A DNA stretch of 64,000 nucleotides. Origin: Paenibacillus mesophilus. GTDB lineage: Bacteria > Bacillota > Bacilli > Paenibacillales > NBRC-103111. Shown here piece after piece: positions 17,051 to 25,823 of the stretch (position 1 is its first letter; the number at the start of each line of letters is the position of its first letter). The position numbers and the translations under genes are program-made. The notes under the pieces were generated by a model that saw nothing but the letters and a program-made list of their open reading frames with translations, searched no databases and had not been told where the DNA came from. Location: the NCBI RefSeq assembly GCF_005938385.1, contig NZ_VCRA01000005.1, forward strand, positions 372,001 through 436,000. Direction: 5' to 3'.

Positions 17051-18748
17051 TCAAATACGCAATGTCTTTCTGTAGCAGGCGATCCCGAACACCTCTACCG
17101 TCTCGGAACCGAAATCGCTTGTGCCGCTTGAAACTACGGGTGTATACACGACGATGTCATATGAGGATGAAGGACCTTCCAAACGAATATTTCCATCTTC
17201 GGCAACACCTGCTTTCAACGTTCTGCGATATCGCTCCCAGTCGTTCACTTTTTTTCCTGTCCAAAATTCGAAACCGAGTTGACGCGCTTCGGCCACCAAT
17301 TTCCGGATCGAATTCCGCACGGCTTCCCAGTTGTGAATGTGAACCTGGTGATATAGAAAATGAGCTACGCCGCGCACTCTTTTCACTTGCTCGAGAAACG
17401 GACGTATTACGCTATTGTCGGATAATGTCGAAAGTTCCAAATCCTGTGTAAGGAAGCTCGTTTCGAGAACGTCATACATCCGGTTCCCGTCACCTGCCCA
17501 AGCGATCGGAAAGTACGGGTGGCACGTGCCGAAAAGCATACCGACGTTCCCCTTCTTGCTCGGACCCCGCGTCTGATCGGCCGCGATTCCATTTCGCTCG
17601 CACCACTCGAACAGCTCGCCCCATCCTTCGAAGCGGGTATAGTGGTTTTTGTTCGAGGTAACCGACTCTAAGTCGGCTGCATCCTTCAGCCATTGCAGCT
17701 GCCGGGCGAACTCCTCTTCCGACCAAATTCCTTTTTGGCTTTCCAGACCGTTGTAATGGAAGGCAAGCTCGTGGCCGGCAGCTTTAACCTTTTCATAAAT
17801 AGGCTTTCCATAACCGGGTTCCAGCATGCACCAAGTCGTGTTCAGTCCGACTTCGGCCAGCAGCTCAAGCGTAGCTTCCGCGTATGCGTCCTTATTCTGG
17901 TCGCTGTCATGCGACACCATCAGCACATGGGATACTCCGTCCGGATAATAGCCGATGAACGGCAGCGTTTTGCCATTTGCAACGATCGCCTCAAGCAGCG
18001 TGCCGATAAAGGCTTCCCGCCACAGGTCCGCGTAAGGATAAGCGAAATAAGGCATGCCGGTTTCCGTAATTTTGCGGTCGAGTTCCCAGTCGACGGCGGC
18101 CTGATCGTCGGCCTTCAAGATGTTGTCGTTCAACGCCCCCGTTCCGTCGGGAGCCGGAGCACCGTCTTCCAATACCGGTCCTTTTCCTTGCTGAAGCATA
18201 ACGATCGTGCTCCAAATATCGACAGTCCAACGATACAAGCGTCCGTCCCCGACAGAAAACACTTGAAGCGCAGGGCCTTCCTTAGTCCCGTCCGGACGAT
18301 CGCGAGCGATCGAGCCTTTCTCTTCCAATGGAGCGACAGCACTATCCTGGTAAAGCCGCCATGGAGTCGCCCCCAAAAAACGCAATGGCGTATTCTCATC
18401 GCCGGAACGGTTCAACTCGGCGTAGCCGACCTGGATATCCTCCGCTTTTGCATAGCCGAGCTTTGCTCCGAGCTTATTTAACCCCGCGCAATTGATTACG
18501 ATGCCGCCTCGTTCCATGAATGCGGTCAATTGCTTGGCTGTCCGGTCGTCTTCGGCATATGCCGCCGCAATAATGACATCGCATCCGCTAGTACCTATAT
18601 CGTCGGCATCGTGCAGCTCTTCGTAGCTTATTCCCGCATGAGCAAGCACTTCCCCGGCATACAGTCCAAACGCATTCAACCCGTATGATTGGCGTAATAA
18701 TGCGGCTTTCCGGTCACGCAATACGGCAATCTTCGCTAAACTCGTCAT
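17051..18748 (-). CDS. Two-domain protein: class I amidotransferase-like fold plus polysaccharide-deacetylase-like domain
   Basis: 565 residues, no signal peptide visible. Residues 1 to about 230 read as a Rossmann-like domain (DVIIAAAYAEDD, MERGGIVINCAG) like the GATase/BPL-N fold that follows catalytic domains of glycosidases. Residues about 270-420 carry a NodB-like barrel: VLMVSHDSDQN, TWCMLEPGYG, GHELAFHYNG and the late LYHQVHIHN, where D and H would bind a metal. It probably acts on a modified carbohydrate in the cytosol. It precedes two sugar permeases on the same strand, so a shared pathway is likely. GAGGAGAGG before the ATG at 18748 rules out the longer frame. Confidence 0.7.
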   Translation of the reverse strand: MTSLAKIAVLRDRKAALLRQSYGLNAFGLYAGEVLAHAGISYEELHDADDIGTSGCDVIIAAAYAEDDRTAKQLTAFMERGGIVINCAGLNKLGAKLGYAKAEDIQVGYAELNRSGDENTPLRFLGATPWRLYQDSAVAPLEEKGSIARDRPDGTKEGPALQVFSVGDGRLYRWTVDIWSTIVMLQQGKGPVLEDGAPAPDGTGALNDNILKADDQAAVDWELDRKITETGMPYFAYPYADLWREAFIGTLLEAIVANGKTLPFIGYYPDGVSHVLMVSHDSDQNKDAYAEATLELLAEVGLNTTWCMLEPGYGKPIYEKVKAAGHELAFHYNGLESQKGIWSEEEFARQLQWLKDAADLESVTSNKNHYTRFEGWGELFEWCERNGIAADQTRGPSKKGNVGMLFGTCHPYFPIAWAGDGNRMYDVLETSFLTQDLELSTLSDNSVIRPFLEQVKRVRGVAHFLYHQVHIHNWEAVRNSIRKLVAEARQLGFEFWTGKKVNDWERYRRTLKAGVAEDGNIRLEGPSSSYDIVVYTPVVSSGTSDFGSETVEVFGIACYRKTLRI

Positions 18749-18819
18749 CCAAATCCTCTCCTCTTCGATTTCACCGCGCGCTTCGGACCCTATTTCCAAA
18801 CCGCACAAAGCGAATCTGT

Positions 18820-18882
18820 ATTATACATGTATGCAAAGAAGAACAACTCCGATGGTACCACATTGCTTAAAGATCGGCAATG
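18820..18882 (-). promoter_or_regulatory. Promoter and inverted repeat upstream of the deacetylase-like gene
   Basis: A consensus TATAAT (18820-18825, minus strand) has TTGTTC 15 nt upstream (short spacer). A CATTGC/GCAATG inverted repeat (18861-18866, 18877-18882) lies just upstream of the -35 and could bind a regulator. Confidence 0.45.
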
Positions 18883-18903
18883 CAGAAGTTTTGGGAGAGA
18901 GGT

Positions 18904-18946
18904 CGGAAAAACGAAAACAGCGGAAGAGTAGTCCGCTCTTCCACTG
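18904..18946 (-). terminator. Intrinsic terminator after yhfH
   Basis: Minus strand: CAGTGGAAGAG pairs with CTCTTCCGCTG (one mismatch) over a 7-nt loop, followed by TTTTCGTTTTT. Confidence 0.8.
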
Positions 18947-18977
18947 CCGGGTTGACCGCTAAATGAAGTTAGTTGAA

Positions 18978-19148
18978 TCAGGGCTGGTACTTCGGATCGG
19001 GCTTGAATGTGAGCGGGTATACGGATTTCCCGCTGCATTCATCGCAGACGTGCGTGTAGCATTCGGATTGCTCCTCCATTACGGAACCGCATTTGGAGCA
19101 TTGTTTCTTGGGGAGCGAATCGAAAAATTGGTTGACCGGGTGCAACAT
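18978..19148 (-). CDS. yhfH: YhfH-like small zinc-ribbon protein
   Basis: 56 residues: MLHPVNQFFDSLPKKQC then CSKCG, EEQSECY and CDEC. Two CxxC pairs about 18 residues apart suggest one bound zinc. The layout matches the short YhfH proteins of Bacillus (start MLxxPxEFFxxLPxKxCxxCG), which have no known function. The ATG at 19148 is favoured over a GTG four codons earlier, which lies too close to the AAAGGTG Shine-Dalgarno. A terminator follows; upstream DNA is AT-rich and contains TATAAT. Confidence 0.75.
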   Translation of the reverse strand: MLHPVNQFFDSLPKKQCSKCGSVMEEQSECYTHVCDECSGKSVYPLTFKPDPKYQP

Positions 19149-19481
19149 TCGGAATTCCACACCTTTCGCCTCAATTTGTACTATTACAGATTATTATTTG
19201 TATCATTATTATATAACACAATTGAATGGTTTGCGAGCTGTTTTTTTATTGTACGTCACCTTTTTTAAAAGCTGGAATGAAAATCTGTAGTAGTCTGTAT
19301 CGGTAATTGCTCGGTTTACGTACAAAAGAAAGCGCAGTTACATTCCGCCATACCTGTTGAACATGGCGGAAAACTAGGAAATCTATCTGCACAAATGCAC
19401 GTGAGCCGCAAAAAACACCGGACAACTCAACCATTTCTAGATGCACTTATGCGCGTACATCCGAGTGCGAGTATCCAAGCA
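19149..19481. other. AT-rich non-coding stretch with a 9-bp perfect inverted repeat
   Basis: No convincing gene. A 66-codon leftward frame (19246-19446) has no Shine-Dalgarno and a poor composition. TTCCGCCAT (19343-19351) and ATGGCGGAA (19363-19371) form a hairpin with an 11-nt loop. The left part is AT-rich promoter DNA for yhfH. Confidence 0.5.
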
Positions 19482-19510
19482 ACAAAAAATCGTACCGGAA
19501 CGGTACGATT
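19482..19510 (-). terminator. Intrinsic terminator after the coiled-coil gene
   Basis: AATCGTACCG pairs perfectly with CGGTACGATT around a 3-nt loop; the minus strand continues TTTTTTG... as a T-run. Confidence 0.88.
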
Positions 19511-19534
19511 GGGTTGATCATTTTGGTATACAGC

Positions 19535-19876
19535 CTATTCGAAAGCTTGACGCTTCATCCGATCCAATTCAAGCTTAAATATGGACTGTTCGCGAACCGA
19601 ATACTCGATATCTTGTCTCAAATGTTCCACTCGGCCACCGGTCGCTTTAATTTCCTCCAGCAGCTTCTCGTCCGCCGAGATGTTTTCGGCTTGGTAGGAG
19701 TCGAGTTTGGAGCTAAGATCCGACATTTGTTTCTCCAGTCGGTCAAAACGGCTTTCGGTCGAGGATTTAAAGTCATACATTTCACTCTTAAACCCTGTTA
19801 TTTCCGTCTTGAACTCTTTCAATTCGGATTTAATCGATCGCAACTCTGCCAATATAAGATTTAATGTTTCTTCCAC
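19535..19876 (-). CDS. Small coiled-coil protein, unknown
   Basis: 113 residues, very rich in E, K, L and S, with heptad spacing over almost the whole length (LNLILAELRSIKSELKEFKTEI, RFDRLEKQMSDLSSKLDS). No membrane segment, cysteine or catalytic motif. Such proteins are annotated as hypothetical in Paenibacillus and Bacillus. No ATG is available near the start of the coil; GTG 19876 with AGGTG just upstream is the best start. It is probably a separate unit, ending in a strong terminator. Confidence 0.7.
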   Translation of the reverse strand: MEETLNLILAELRSIKSELKEFKTEITGFKSEMYDFKSSTESRFDRLEKQMSDLSSKLDSYQAENISADEKLLEEIKATGGRVEHLRQDIEYSVREQSIFKLELDRMKRQAFE

Positions 19877-19966
19877 CGCGATACACCTACCCTCACTATG
19901 GAATGATTGTACCATAGCAGGCGCCGCGAAGGAATAACACAATTGTTAAATTATGGTATTTAATTC

Positions 19967-20383
19967 TTAATTATCCGTCAATATCCGAAACGATCCGCTC
20001 CCCCATGAGCCTAGTATTCCTTGGTCGTCTTCGATTTTACCGTATACGGTTATCATCTTGCGCGACTGATGGATCAGCTCCGCCGTCACCGTTACCTTCC
20101 CCTTTTTCAAGGACGACAAGTAGTGTACGTTCAGGTTCGTCGTTACGACCTTGTCGCCGGGTCTTGCAACCATCGCGGTAATTCCCATCGCGTTGTCCAG
20201 CAAAGAGGCATGAACGCCGCCATGCAATATGCCGATTCCATTCAGATGACGTTCCTCCACCTCAAGCGTTACAATCGTTTTGCCAAGCTCCGCATGTTCC
20301 AATACGCAGCCCAGCTGTTCCCAAAACGTTCCTTTGGCCGCTTCCTCCAGCTTGCGAACGATCTGTTCCAGGTTGCCGTCCAA
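19967..20383 (-). CDS. PaaI-family hotdog-fold acyl-CoA thioesterase
   Basis: 138 residues. The hotdog signature HGGVHASLLDNAMG, preceded by LNGIGILHGG, carries the catalytic Asp/Asn-His region, with TTNLNVHYLSS and a GKVTVTAELIHQSRKMI strand typical of PaaI. It would release free acids from acyl-CoAs, perhaps preventing CoA trapping during beta-oxidation. It is last in the fad operon, 57 nt after fadE. The start is TTG with GGAGG 10 nt upstream. Confidence 0.88.
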   Translation of the reverse strand: MDGNLEQIVRKLEEAAKGTFWEQLGCVLEHAELGKTIVTLEVEERHLNGIGILHGGVHASLLDNAMGITAMVARPGDKVVTTNLNVHYLSSLKKGKVTVTAELIHQSRKMITVYGKIEDDQGILGSWGSGSFRILTDN

Positions 20384-20440
20384 GAGTCGAATACCTCCAA
20401 TGCTTATTCACCATCGCGAGCGGACCCAAGCCCTTTCCAA

Positions 20441-22216
20441 TCAAAAGACGACATAACGCTCCGCATCTTTTACTTTCTCGGCTATTTGCCGCTTCAGTCG
20501 GATCGTATCCGGCGGAGTATGACGGGTCCATTTGCGGAGCACCGACAGCTGCAGCGACAACAGGTCGCCCGACGCCATTGCCGCAATCGACTGTTTGGCC
20601 GCGAGCTCGATACGGGCGAACGCCTCGTACGTATAAACGGATGCCATGGCGGAAGCCAGCTCTCCGCGCGACTCTCCGGACTTTGCCGTAATTTTCTCCG
20701 CCCGCAGCAGCGCGCTTTCCATAGCGTATATGCCGATCATCATATCGGCCAGCCGCGACAGCACCTCCTGCTGCTCTTCCAGCTCGAGACCGTACGTTTG
20801 GACAGCCTGCCCTCCGACCAGCAAAAAGATTTGCTTTGCGGTGGCGAGCAGCCGTTTCTCCTGGGCGAATCGTTCGTCGGAATCGCCCCGCTCCGCAGGC
20901 TCCAGCATCTTTTCCTGTACGCTTTGCGCATGCTCCATAAGCGGAAGCTCGCCCTTCATCGCTTTCTTCAGCAGCGTTCCGGGGATGAGCAGCCGATTGA
21001 TTTCATTCGTCCCTTCGAAAATCCGGTTGATCCGGGAATCGCGATAAATGCGCTCGATTTTATATTCCTGGATAAAGCCGTAACCGCCGTGAATTTGGAC
21101 GCCTTCGTCGGCTACGTAATCGAGCGCTTCCGTACCGAACACTTTATTGATCGAACATTCCAGCGCGTATTCCGCTATTCCTTTCGCCGATTGTACGCCG
21201 GCCTGTTCGCTCCCGTGATCGATATTTCGCAAAACGTTGTCGATCAGTCCACCTGTCCGGTACACCATGCTTTCGAGAACGAACGTCGCAATATTCATGT
21301 CGGCAAGCTTCTCGCCGATAAGCGGAAACGAAGCAATCGGTTTGCCGAACTGGCTTCGCTGCTTGGCGTAAGCCGCGCTTAGCGATATCGCCTCCTTGGC
21401 CCCTCCGACGCAGCCCGCGCCGAGCTTGAACCGACCGATGTTCAAAATGTTGAAGGCGATCACATGCCCTTTCCCCGGCTCGCCCAACAAATTGTCGGCG
21501 GGAACCCGGACTTGATCCAGGATGAGCGGACATGTAGAGGAACCTTTAATGCCCATTTTCTTTTCTTCCGGTCCGATGCTCACCCCTTCCATCGTCCGCT
21601 CCACGATAAAGGCCGAGAAATGCTTGCCGTCGATTTTCGCATAAACGATGAACAGATCGGCGAACCCCGCATTCGTAATAAATTGCTTCGCTCCGTTCAA
21701 AACATAATGAGTCCTGTCATCGGACAGCTTAGCCGTCGTCTTCGCGCCTAGCGCGTCTGAGCCCGAGGAAGGTTCGGTCAAGCAATATGCGGCGATTTTC
21801 GATCCGTCCGCCAAGTCGGGCAAATATTTGCGTTTCTGCTCCGGCGTGCCGAAGAAGACGATCGGCAGCGTGCCGATTCCGACATGGGCGCCGACCGACA
21901 AGGCGAACGAAGACCCTTTGGCCAGCTTCTCGCTGATCAGCGTCGAGCTGATTTTATCCAGCCCGAGCCCTCCGTACCTTTCCGGAACGTCGACTCCAAG
22001 CAGGCCGAGCTCCCCCGCCTTGCGGATCAACTGCACCGTAAGCTCGTAATCCAGCTTCTCCAGCTCCCCATCGTGAGGAAGCACCTCGTGCTCGATAAAA
22101 TGCTCCGCCGCTTCCGCAATAAGCGTCTGCTCCTCCGTCAAATCCTCCGGTGTCGTAACGCTCTCCCAGGAAGCCGATTCGATAACGAAGCTGCCGCCCT
22201 TCACAATCGCCGCCAT
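20441..22216 (-). CDS. fadE: Acyl-CoA dehydrogenase FadE
   Basis: 591 residues, close to the ~594 of B. subtilis FadE. FAD and substrate motifs [20 protein letters not shown], the [14 protein letters not shown] region ([14 protein letters not shown]), [29 protein letters not shown] with the catalytic glutamate region (GYGFIQEY...EGTNE), and the extra ~190-residue C-terminal domain of this subfamily are present. It oxidises acyl-CoA to the 2-enoyl-CoA and passes electrons to EtfAB. It follows fadA by 15 nt with AGGGAGG before the ATG. Confidence 0.95.
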   Translation of the reverse strand: MAAIVKGGSFVIESASWESVTTPEDLTEEQTLIAEAAEHFIEHEVLPHDGELEKLDYELTVQLIRKAGELGLLGVDVPERYGGLGLDKISSTLISEKLAKGSSFALSVGAHVGIGTLPIVFFGTPEQKRKYLPDLADGSKIAAYCLTEPSSGSDALGAKTTAKLSDDRTHYVLNGAKQFITNAGFADLFIVYAKIDGKHFSAFIVERTMEGVSIGPEEKKMGIKGSSTCPLILDQVRVPADNLLGEPGKGHVIAFNILNIGRFKLGAGCVGGAKEAISLSAAYAKQRSQFGKPIASFPLIGEKLADMNIATFVLESMVYRTGGLIDNVLRNIDHGSEQAGVQSAKGIAEYALECSINKVFGTEALDYVADEGVQIHGGYGFIQEYKIERIYRDSRINRIFEGTNEINRLLIPGTLLKKAMKGELPLMEHAQSVQEKMLEPAERGDSDERFAQEKRLLATAKQIFLLVGGQAVQTYGLELEEQQEVLSRLADMMIGIYAMESALLRAEKITAKSGESRGELASAMASVYTYEAFARIELAAKQSIAAMASGDLLSLQLSVLRKWTRHTPPDTIRLKRQIAEKVKDAERYVVF

Positions 22217-22231
22217 TCCATCCGCCTCCCT

Positions 22232-23416
22232 TCAATCGGCATAAACTTCGAACACTGCTGCGGCACCCATACCGCCTCCGATGCACATCGATACGATTCC
22301 GTGTCCGCCGCCCCGGCGTCCGAGCTCCCGAATGAGCGTAGCCGTCAGCTTCGCTCCCGTGCAGCCGAGCGGATGTCCCAGCGCGATCGCTCCGCCGTTC
22401 ACGTTCACCTTCGCTTCGTCCAGCTCGAGCGCCCGTATGACTTGAATGCACTGCGATGCAAAAGCCTCATTGATTTCGAATAAGGCGATGTCCTCTTTGC
22501 TCAAGCCCGCCATACGCAGAGCTTTCGGGATCGCCTCGACGGGACCTATACCCATCACTTCCGGCTCAACCCCCGCGACGGCGAATGCGCGGAATGCCGC
22601 GAGCGGCTTCAACCCGAGCCGCTCCGCTTCGGTGCGGCTCATAACGGCAACTGCGGCGGCACCGTCGCTGACAGGCGAGGCGTTGCCGGCCGTCACCGTG
22701 CCTCCGGCCGAGAAGGCGGGTTTCAGCTTGGACAGAGCTTCCAGCGTCGTATCGGCTCTGACGCACTCGTCGGTATCGAACTCGATCGGTTTGCTCCATG
22801 CTCCTTTATCCGGATCGTATCCGTGTATAGATGTGCGGACCGGAACGATTTCATCGGCAAATTTGCCGGACGACTGCGCCTCGGCCGCTTTCCGATGACT
22901 CCCAAGCGCGAACCGATCCTGCTCCTCGCGCGTTATGCCGTACCGTGCCGCCACTTTCTCCGCCGTATGTCCCATGCTCATATAAGCTTCCGGCCTTTGC
23001 TCGAAAATGTCCGGATGAGGCGATAGCTTGAAGCCCGTCATCGGGACGTGGCTCATACTCTCGACCCCTCCCGCGATAACGGTATCGGCATATCCCAACA
23101 TAATGCGCTCCGCTGCAAACGCAATCGCCTGCAGGCCGGAGGAGCAGAACCGGTTGACGGTTACCGCCGGAACGGATACCGGGAAACCGGCATACAGCGC
23201 CATAGCCCGTGCGAAGTTGAGTCCTTGCTCCCCTTCGGGCATAGCGCAGCCGATAATGATGTCGTCGACTTGTTCCTTGGTCAAGCCCGGAGCCCGGTCA
23301 ACGGCTGCCTGCAGCACCGTCTTCCCCAAATCCTCCGCCCGGACTTGCGCGAGCGCGCCTTTGCGGCCCCTGCCGACAGCGGTGCGGACGGCCGAAACGA
23401 TGACCGCCTCTTCCAT
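22232..23416 (-). CDS. fadA: Acetyl-CoA acyltransferase (3-ketoacyl-CoA thiolase) FadA
   Basis: 394 residues. Nucleophile cysteine in [11 protein letters not shown] (near 90), [11 protein letters not shown], and the C-terminal [15 protein letters not shown] and CIGGGMGAA with the base cysteine. It cleaves 3-ketoacyl-CoA with CoA to acetyl-CoA. The frame stays open 112 codons further into fadN, but AAGGAGGTGATC before the ATG at 23416 is a near-perfect Shine-Dalgarno. Second-to-last step gene of the fad operon. Confidence 0.97.
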   Translation of the reverse strand: MEEAVIVSAVRTAVGRGRKGALAQVRAEDLGKTVLQAAVDRAPGLTKEQVDDIIIGCAMPEGEQGLNFARAMALYAGFPVSVPAVTVNRFCSSGLQAIAFAAERIMLGYADTVIAGGVESMSHVPMTGFKLSPHPDIFEQRPEAYMSMGHTAEKVAARYGITREEQDRFALGSHRKAAEAQSSGKFADEIVPVRTSIHGYDPDKGAWSKPIEFDTDECVRADTTLEALSKLKPAFSAGGTVTAGNASPVSDGAAAVAVMSRTEAERLGLKPLAAFRAFAVAGVEPEVMGIGPVEAIPKALRMAGLSKEDIALFEINEAFASQCIQVIRALELDEAKVNVNGGAIALGHPLGCTGAKLTATLIRELGRRGGGHGIVSMCIGGGMGAAAVFEVYAD

Positions 23417-23429
23417 ACGGATCACCTCC

Positions 23430-25823
23430 TTAATTTCGCAGCGGTTTCCCGGTTGCCAGCATATGCTGCATTCTCGCCCTCGTCTTCGGCTCGCCGCATA
23501 AGCTGAGAAACGCTTCGCGCTCCAGGTCGAGCAAATATTGCTCCGATACGAGCGTTCCGGCGGGAACGTCGCCTCCGGACAACACGTGGGCCAGCTTGGA
23601 GGCGATTTTATAGTCGTGCGGCGAAATGTATCCTCCTTCCAGCATCGTGCGCGCTCCAAGCTGCATGACCACTTTTGCGTTACGGCCTGCGACTTTGACC
23701 GGCTTCCCGCCGTGTGCGATGATACCGTTGCGTTCCAGCTCGACAACGGCAAGTCTCGCTTCGAACAGATGCAGCTCCCGATTCATGACCATACGGTCCG
23801 AACTCCTCATCAGGCCCAGCCTGACGGCTTCAGGCGCGCTGCCCGACACTTTCGCCATCCCGATCGTTTCGAACGCCCGGTTCAACGCTGGCTGCAGATC
23901 GCCGTCCGGATCTTCAACCGAATCGGCGGCACGGGATGCCATTTCCTTGGAGCCCCCGCCTGCTGGGATTAACCCCACTCCGGCTTCGACCAGCCCGTAA
24001 TACGTCTCGGCGTACGCGCACACCATGTCCGCCGCCATACATACTTCCACTCCGCCGCCTAACGTCATCCGGTGCGGGGCCGCTACAACGGGCTTCTCCA
24101 GCCATTTCAGCTCGAGCATCGCATTTTGGAACATCCGGATAATCCGGTCGACTTCATCCCACTCTTCCTCCTGGGCTTCCATGAGCAGCAGCATCAGGTT
24201 GGCGCCGACGCAGAAGTTGCGTCCTTCGTTCGCGATGACAAGGCCTCTGTAGTTGCGGCGAACCTCCTCCGCGCTTTTGCGTATCATCGTTAATATGTCG
24301 GCGGCGATCGCATTGTTCGGTGAATGGAATTCGAGGCAGGCCACCTCTTCGCCGATATCGATCAAACTGGCCCCGCTGTTCGATACAATCGTTCGGCCCG
24401 CCGCTTTCAACGCTTTGAGCGAAATATGGTCGGGGGGCACCGCCTGTTCGATAAAACGCCCATGGTGAACATGAAACGTAGTGGAATCCTGGCGCTTATA
24501 GAACGATTCGTTGCCCGACGCGATCCACTCGCGGACCCATTCCGGCAGTACGTGTCCTTCGGCTTCCATCCTTGCCGCGGAGTTCGCCAGCCCGATGGCG
24601 TCCCATATCTCGAATGGCCCGAGCTCCCAATTGAAGCCGAGCCGCATCGCCTTGTCTACATCGGCAACCGTATCCGCGATTTCGAATGCTTTATTCGCCG
24701 CGTATAAAAGTACGGGCTTGAGCACCCTCCATGCCATTTCGGAATATTTGTCTTCTCCGGATAGGAGCGCTCTGCACTTTCCGGCTGCCCCTTTGGCCGA
24801 TCTAGCTGCATCCAGCGATGCCGATTTGACGGTACCCGAGGCTGCATAGTCCATCGTCCCGATATTTAAAGCCAAAATACGGCTGCCTTGATCCGTTTTG
24901 ATTTTTTTGTAAAACCCTTGCCCGCTCTTCTCGCCGAGCCAGCCGCGCCGCACCATGTCCGTCAACATCCCGGGAACCGCGAAAGCTTCCTTTTCCTCGG
25001 GATCTTCCACATGCTCGAAAACGTTGTTCGCCACATGAACGAACGTATCGAGTCCGACAAGATCCAGAGTACGGAACGTGGCGCTTTTCGGCCTCCCAAG
25101 CGCGGGTCCGGTAACCGCATCGATATCTTCCACCGTATACCCATGCTCCTCCATCAGCTTCAGGGTGACGAGCAGTCCGTAGGTGCCGATCCGGTTCGCT
25201 ATGAAGTTCGGCGTATCTTTGGCGACTACGACCCCTTTCCCGAGTCGGCGTTCCAGCACATGTCGCATACCCGAGACGACGGAGGAACTCGTGAACAGGC
25301 CCGGTATCAGCTCCACGAGAGGCATATAGCGGGGAGGATTGAAAAAATGCGTTCCGAGAAAGGATTCCTTCATCGGAGCACCGATCGCTTCCGCCATGGC
25401 CGCGATCGAAATGCCGGACGTATTGGAGCTTACGACCGTACCGGGAGACCATACGGCTGCAATGCGGGTCAGCAGCTCCTTCTTCCAATCGAGCCGCTCG
25501 GTGATCGCTTCGATGATCCAATCGGCTTCCCCGAGCCGCGCGAAATCATCCTCTACATTTCCGGGAATAATCCGCTCGGCATACCTATCGTCGTAAAATG
25601 GAGCCGGGTTCGTTTTCTTCAGCCTGATCAAAGCATCGGACGCGAGCCGGTTCCGGACATCCGGCTGGTCGAGGCTTTTCCCGGCCGCTTCTTCCTGCGG
25701 CGTCAATCGGTCCGGCACTCTGTCCAGCAATCGGACTCGAATGCCGGCGTTCGCCAGAAGCGCGGCTATTCCGGCCCCCATGACTCCGGAACCGATCACT
25801 GCCGCCGTTCGGATCGTTTTCAT
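23430..25823 (-). CDS. fadN: FadN: 3-hydroxyacyl-CoA dehydrogenase/enoyl-CoA hydratase fusion
   Basis: 797 residues, near the 789 of B. subtilis FadN. The NAD-binding loop [13 protein letters not shown] opens the protein; [15 protein letters not shown] and [11 protein letters not shown] are dehydrogenase motifs. The C-terminal part (from about 490) is a crotonase domain with the [12 protein letters not shown] oxyanion region and ATG-like [11 protein letters not shown]. It carries out the hydration and dehydrogenation steps. Its ATG overlaps the fadF stop (ATGA), so translation is coupled. The domain order, dehydrogenase first, is the FadN order. Confidence 0.96.
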   Translation of the reverse strand: MKTIRTAAVIGSGVMGAGIAALLANAGIRVRLLDRVPDRLTPQEEAAGKSLDQPDVRNRLASDALIRLKKTNPAPFYDDRYAERIIPGNVEDDFARLGEADWIIEAITERLDWKKELLTRIAAVWSPGTVVSSNTSGISIAAMAEAIGAPMKESFLGTHFFNPPRYMPLVELIPGLFTSSSVVSGMRHVLERRLGKGVVVAKDTPNFIANRIGTYGLLVTLKLMEEHGYTVEDIDAVTGPALGRPKSATFRTLDLVGLDTFVHVANNVFEHVEDPEEKEAFAVPGMLTDMVRRGWLGEKSGQGFYKKIKTDQGSRILALNIGTMDYAASGTVKSASLDAARSAKGAAGKCRALLSGEDKYSEMAWRVLKPVLLYAANKAFEIADTVADVDKAMRLGFNWELGPFEIWDAIGLANSAARMEAEGHVLPEWVREWIASGNESFYKRQDSTTFHVHHGRFIEQAVPPDHISLKALKAAGRTIVSNSGASLIDIGEEVACLEFHSPNNAIAADILTMIRKSAEEVRRNYRGLVIANEGRNFCVGANLMLLLMEAQEEEWDEVDRIIRMFQNAMLELKWLEKPVVAAPHRMTLGGGVEVCMAADMVCAYAETYYGLVEAGVGLIPAGGGSKEMASRAADSVEDPDGDLQPALNRAFETIGMAKVSGSAPEAVRLGLMRSSDRMVMNRELHLFEARLAVVELERNGIIAHGGKPVKVAGRNAKVVMQLGARTMLEGGYISPHDYKIASKLAHVLSGGDVPAGTLVSEQYLLDLEREAFLSLCGEPKTRARMQHMLATGKPLRN

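Noticed and set aside
19246..19446. 66-codon leftward frame
   Set aside because: No Shine-Dalgarno, overlaps a hairpin and AT-rich promoter DNA, and is followed by no terminator of its own.
23417..23752. 112-codon N-terminal extension of fadA
   Set aside because: It overlaps fadN out of frame and bypasses the near-perfect Shine-Dalgarno before 23416.
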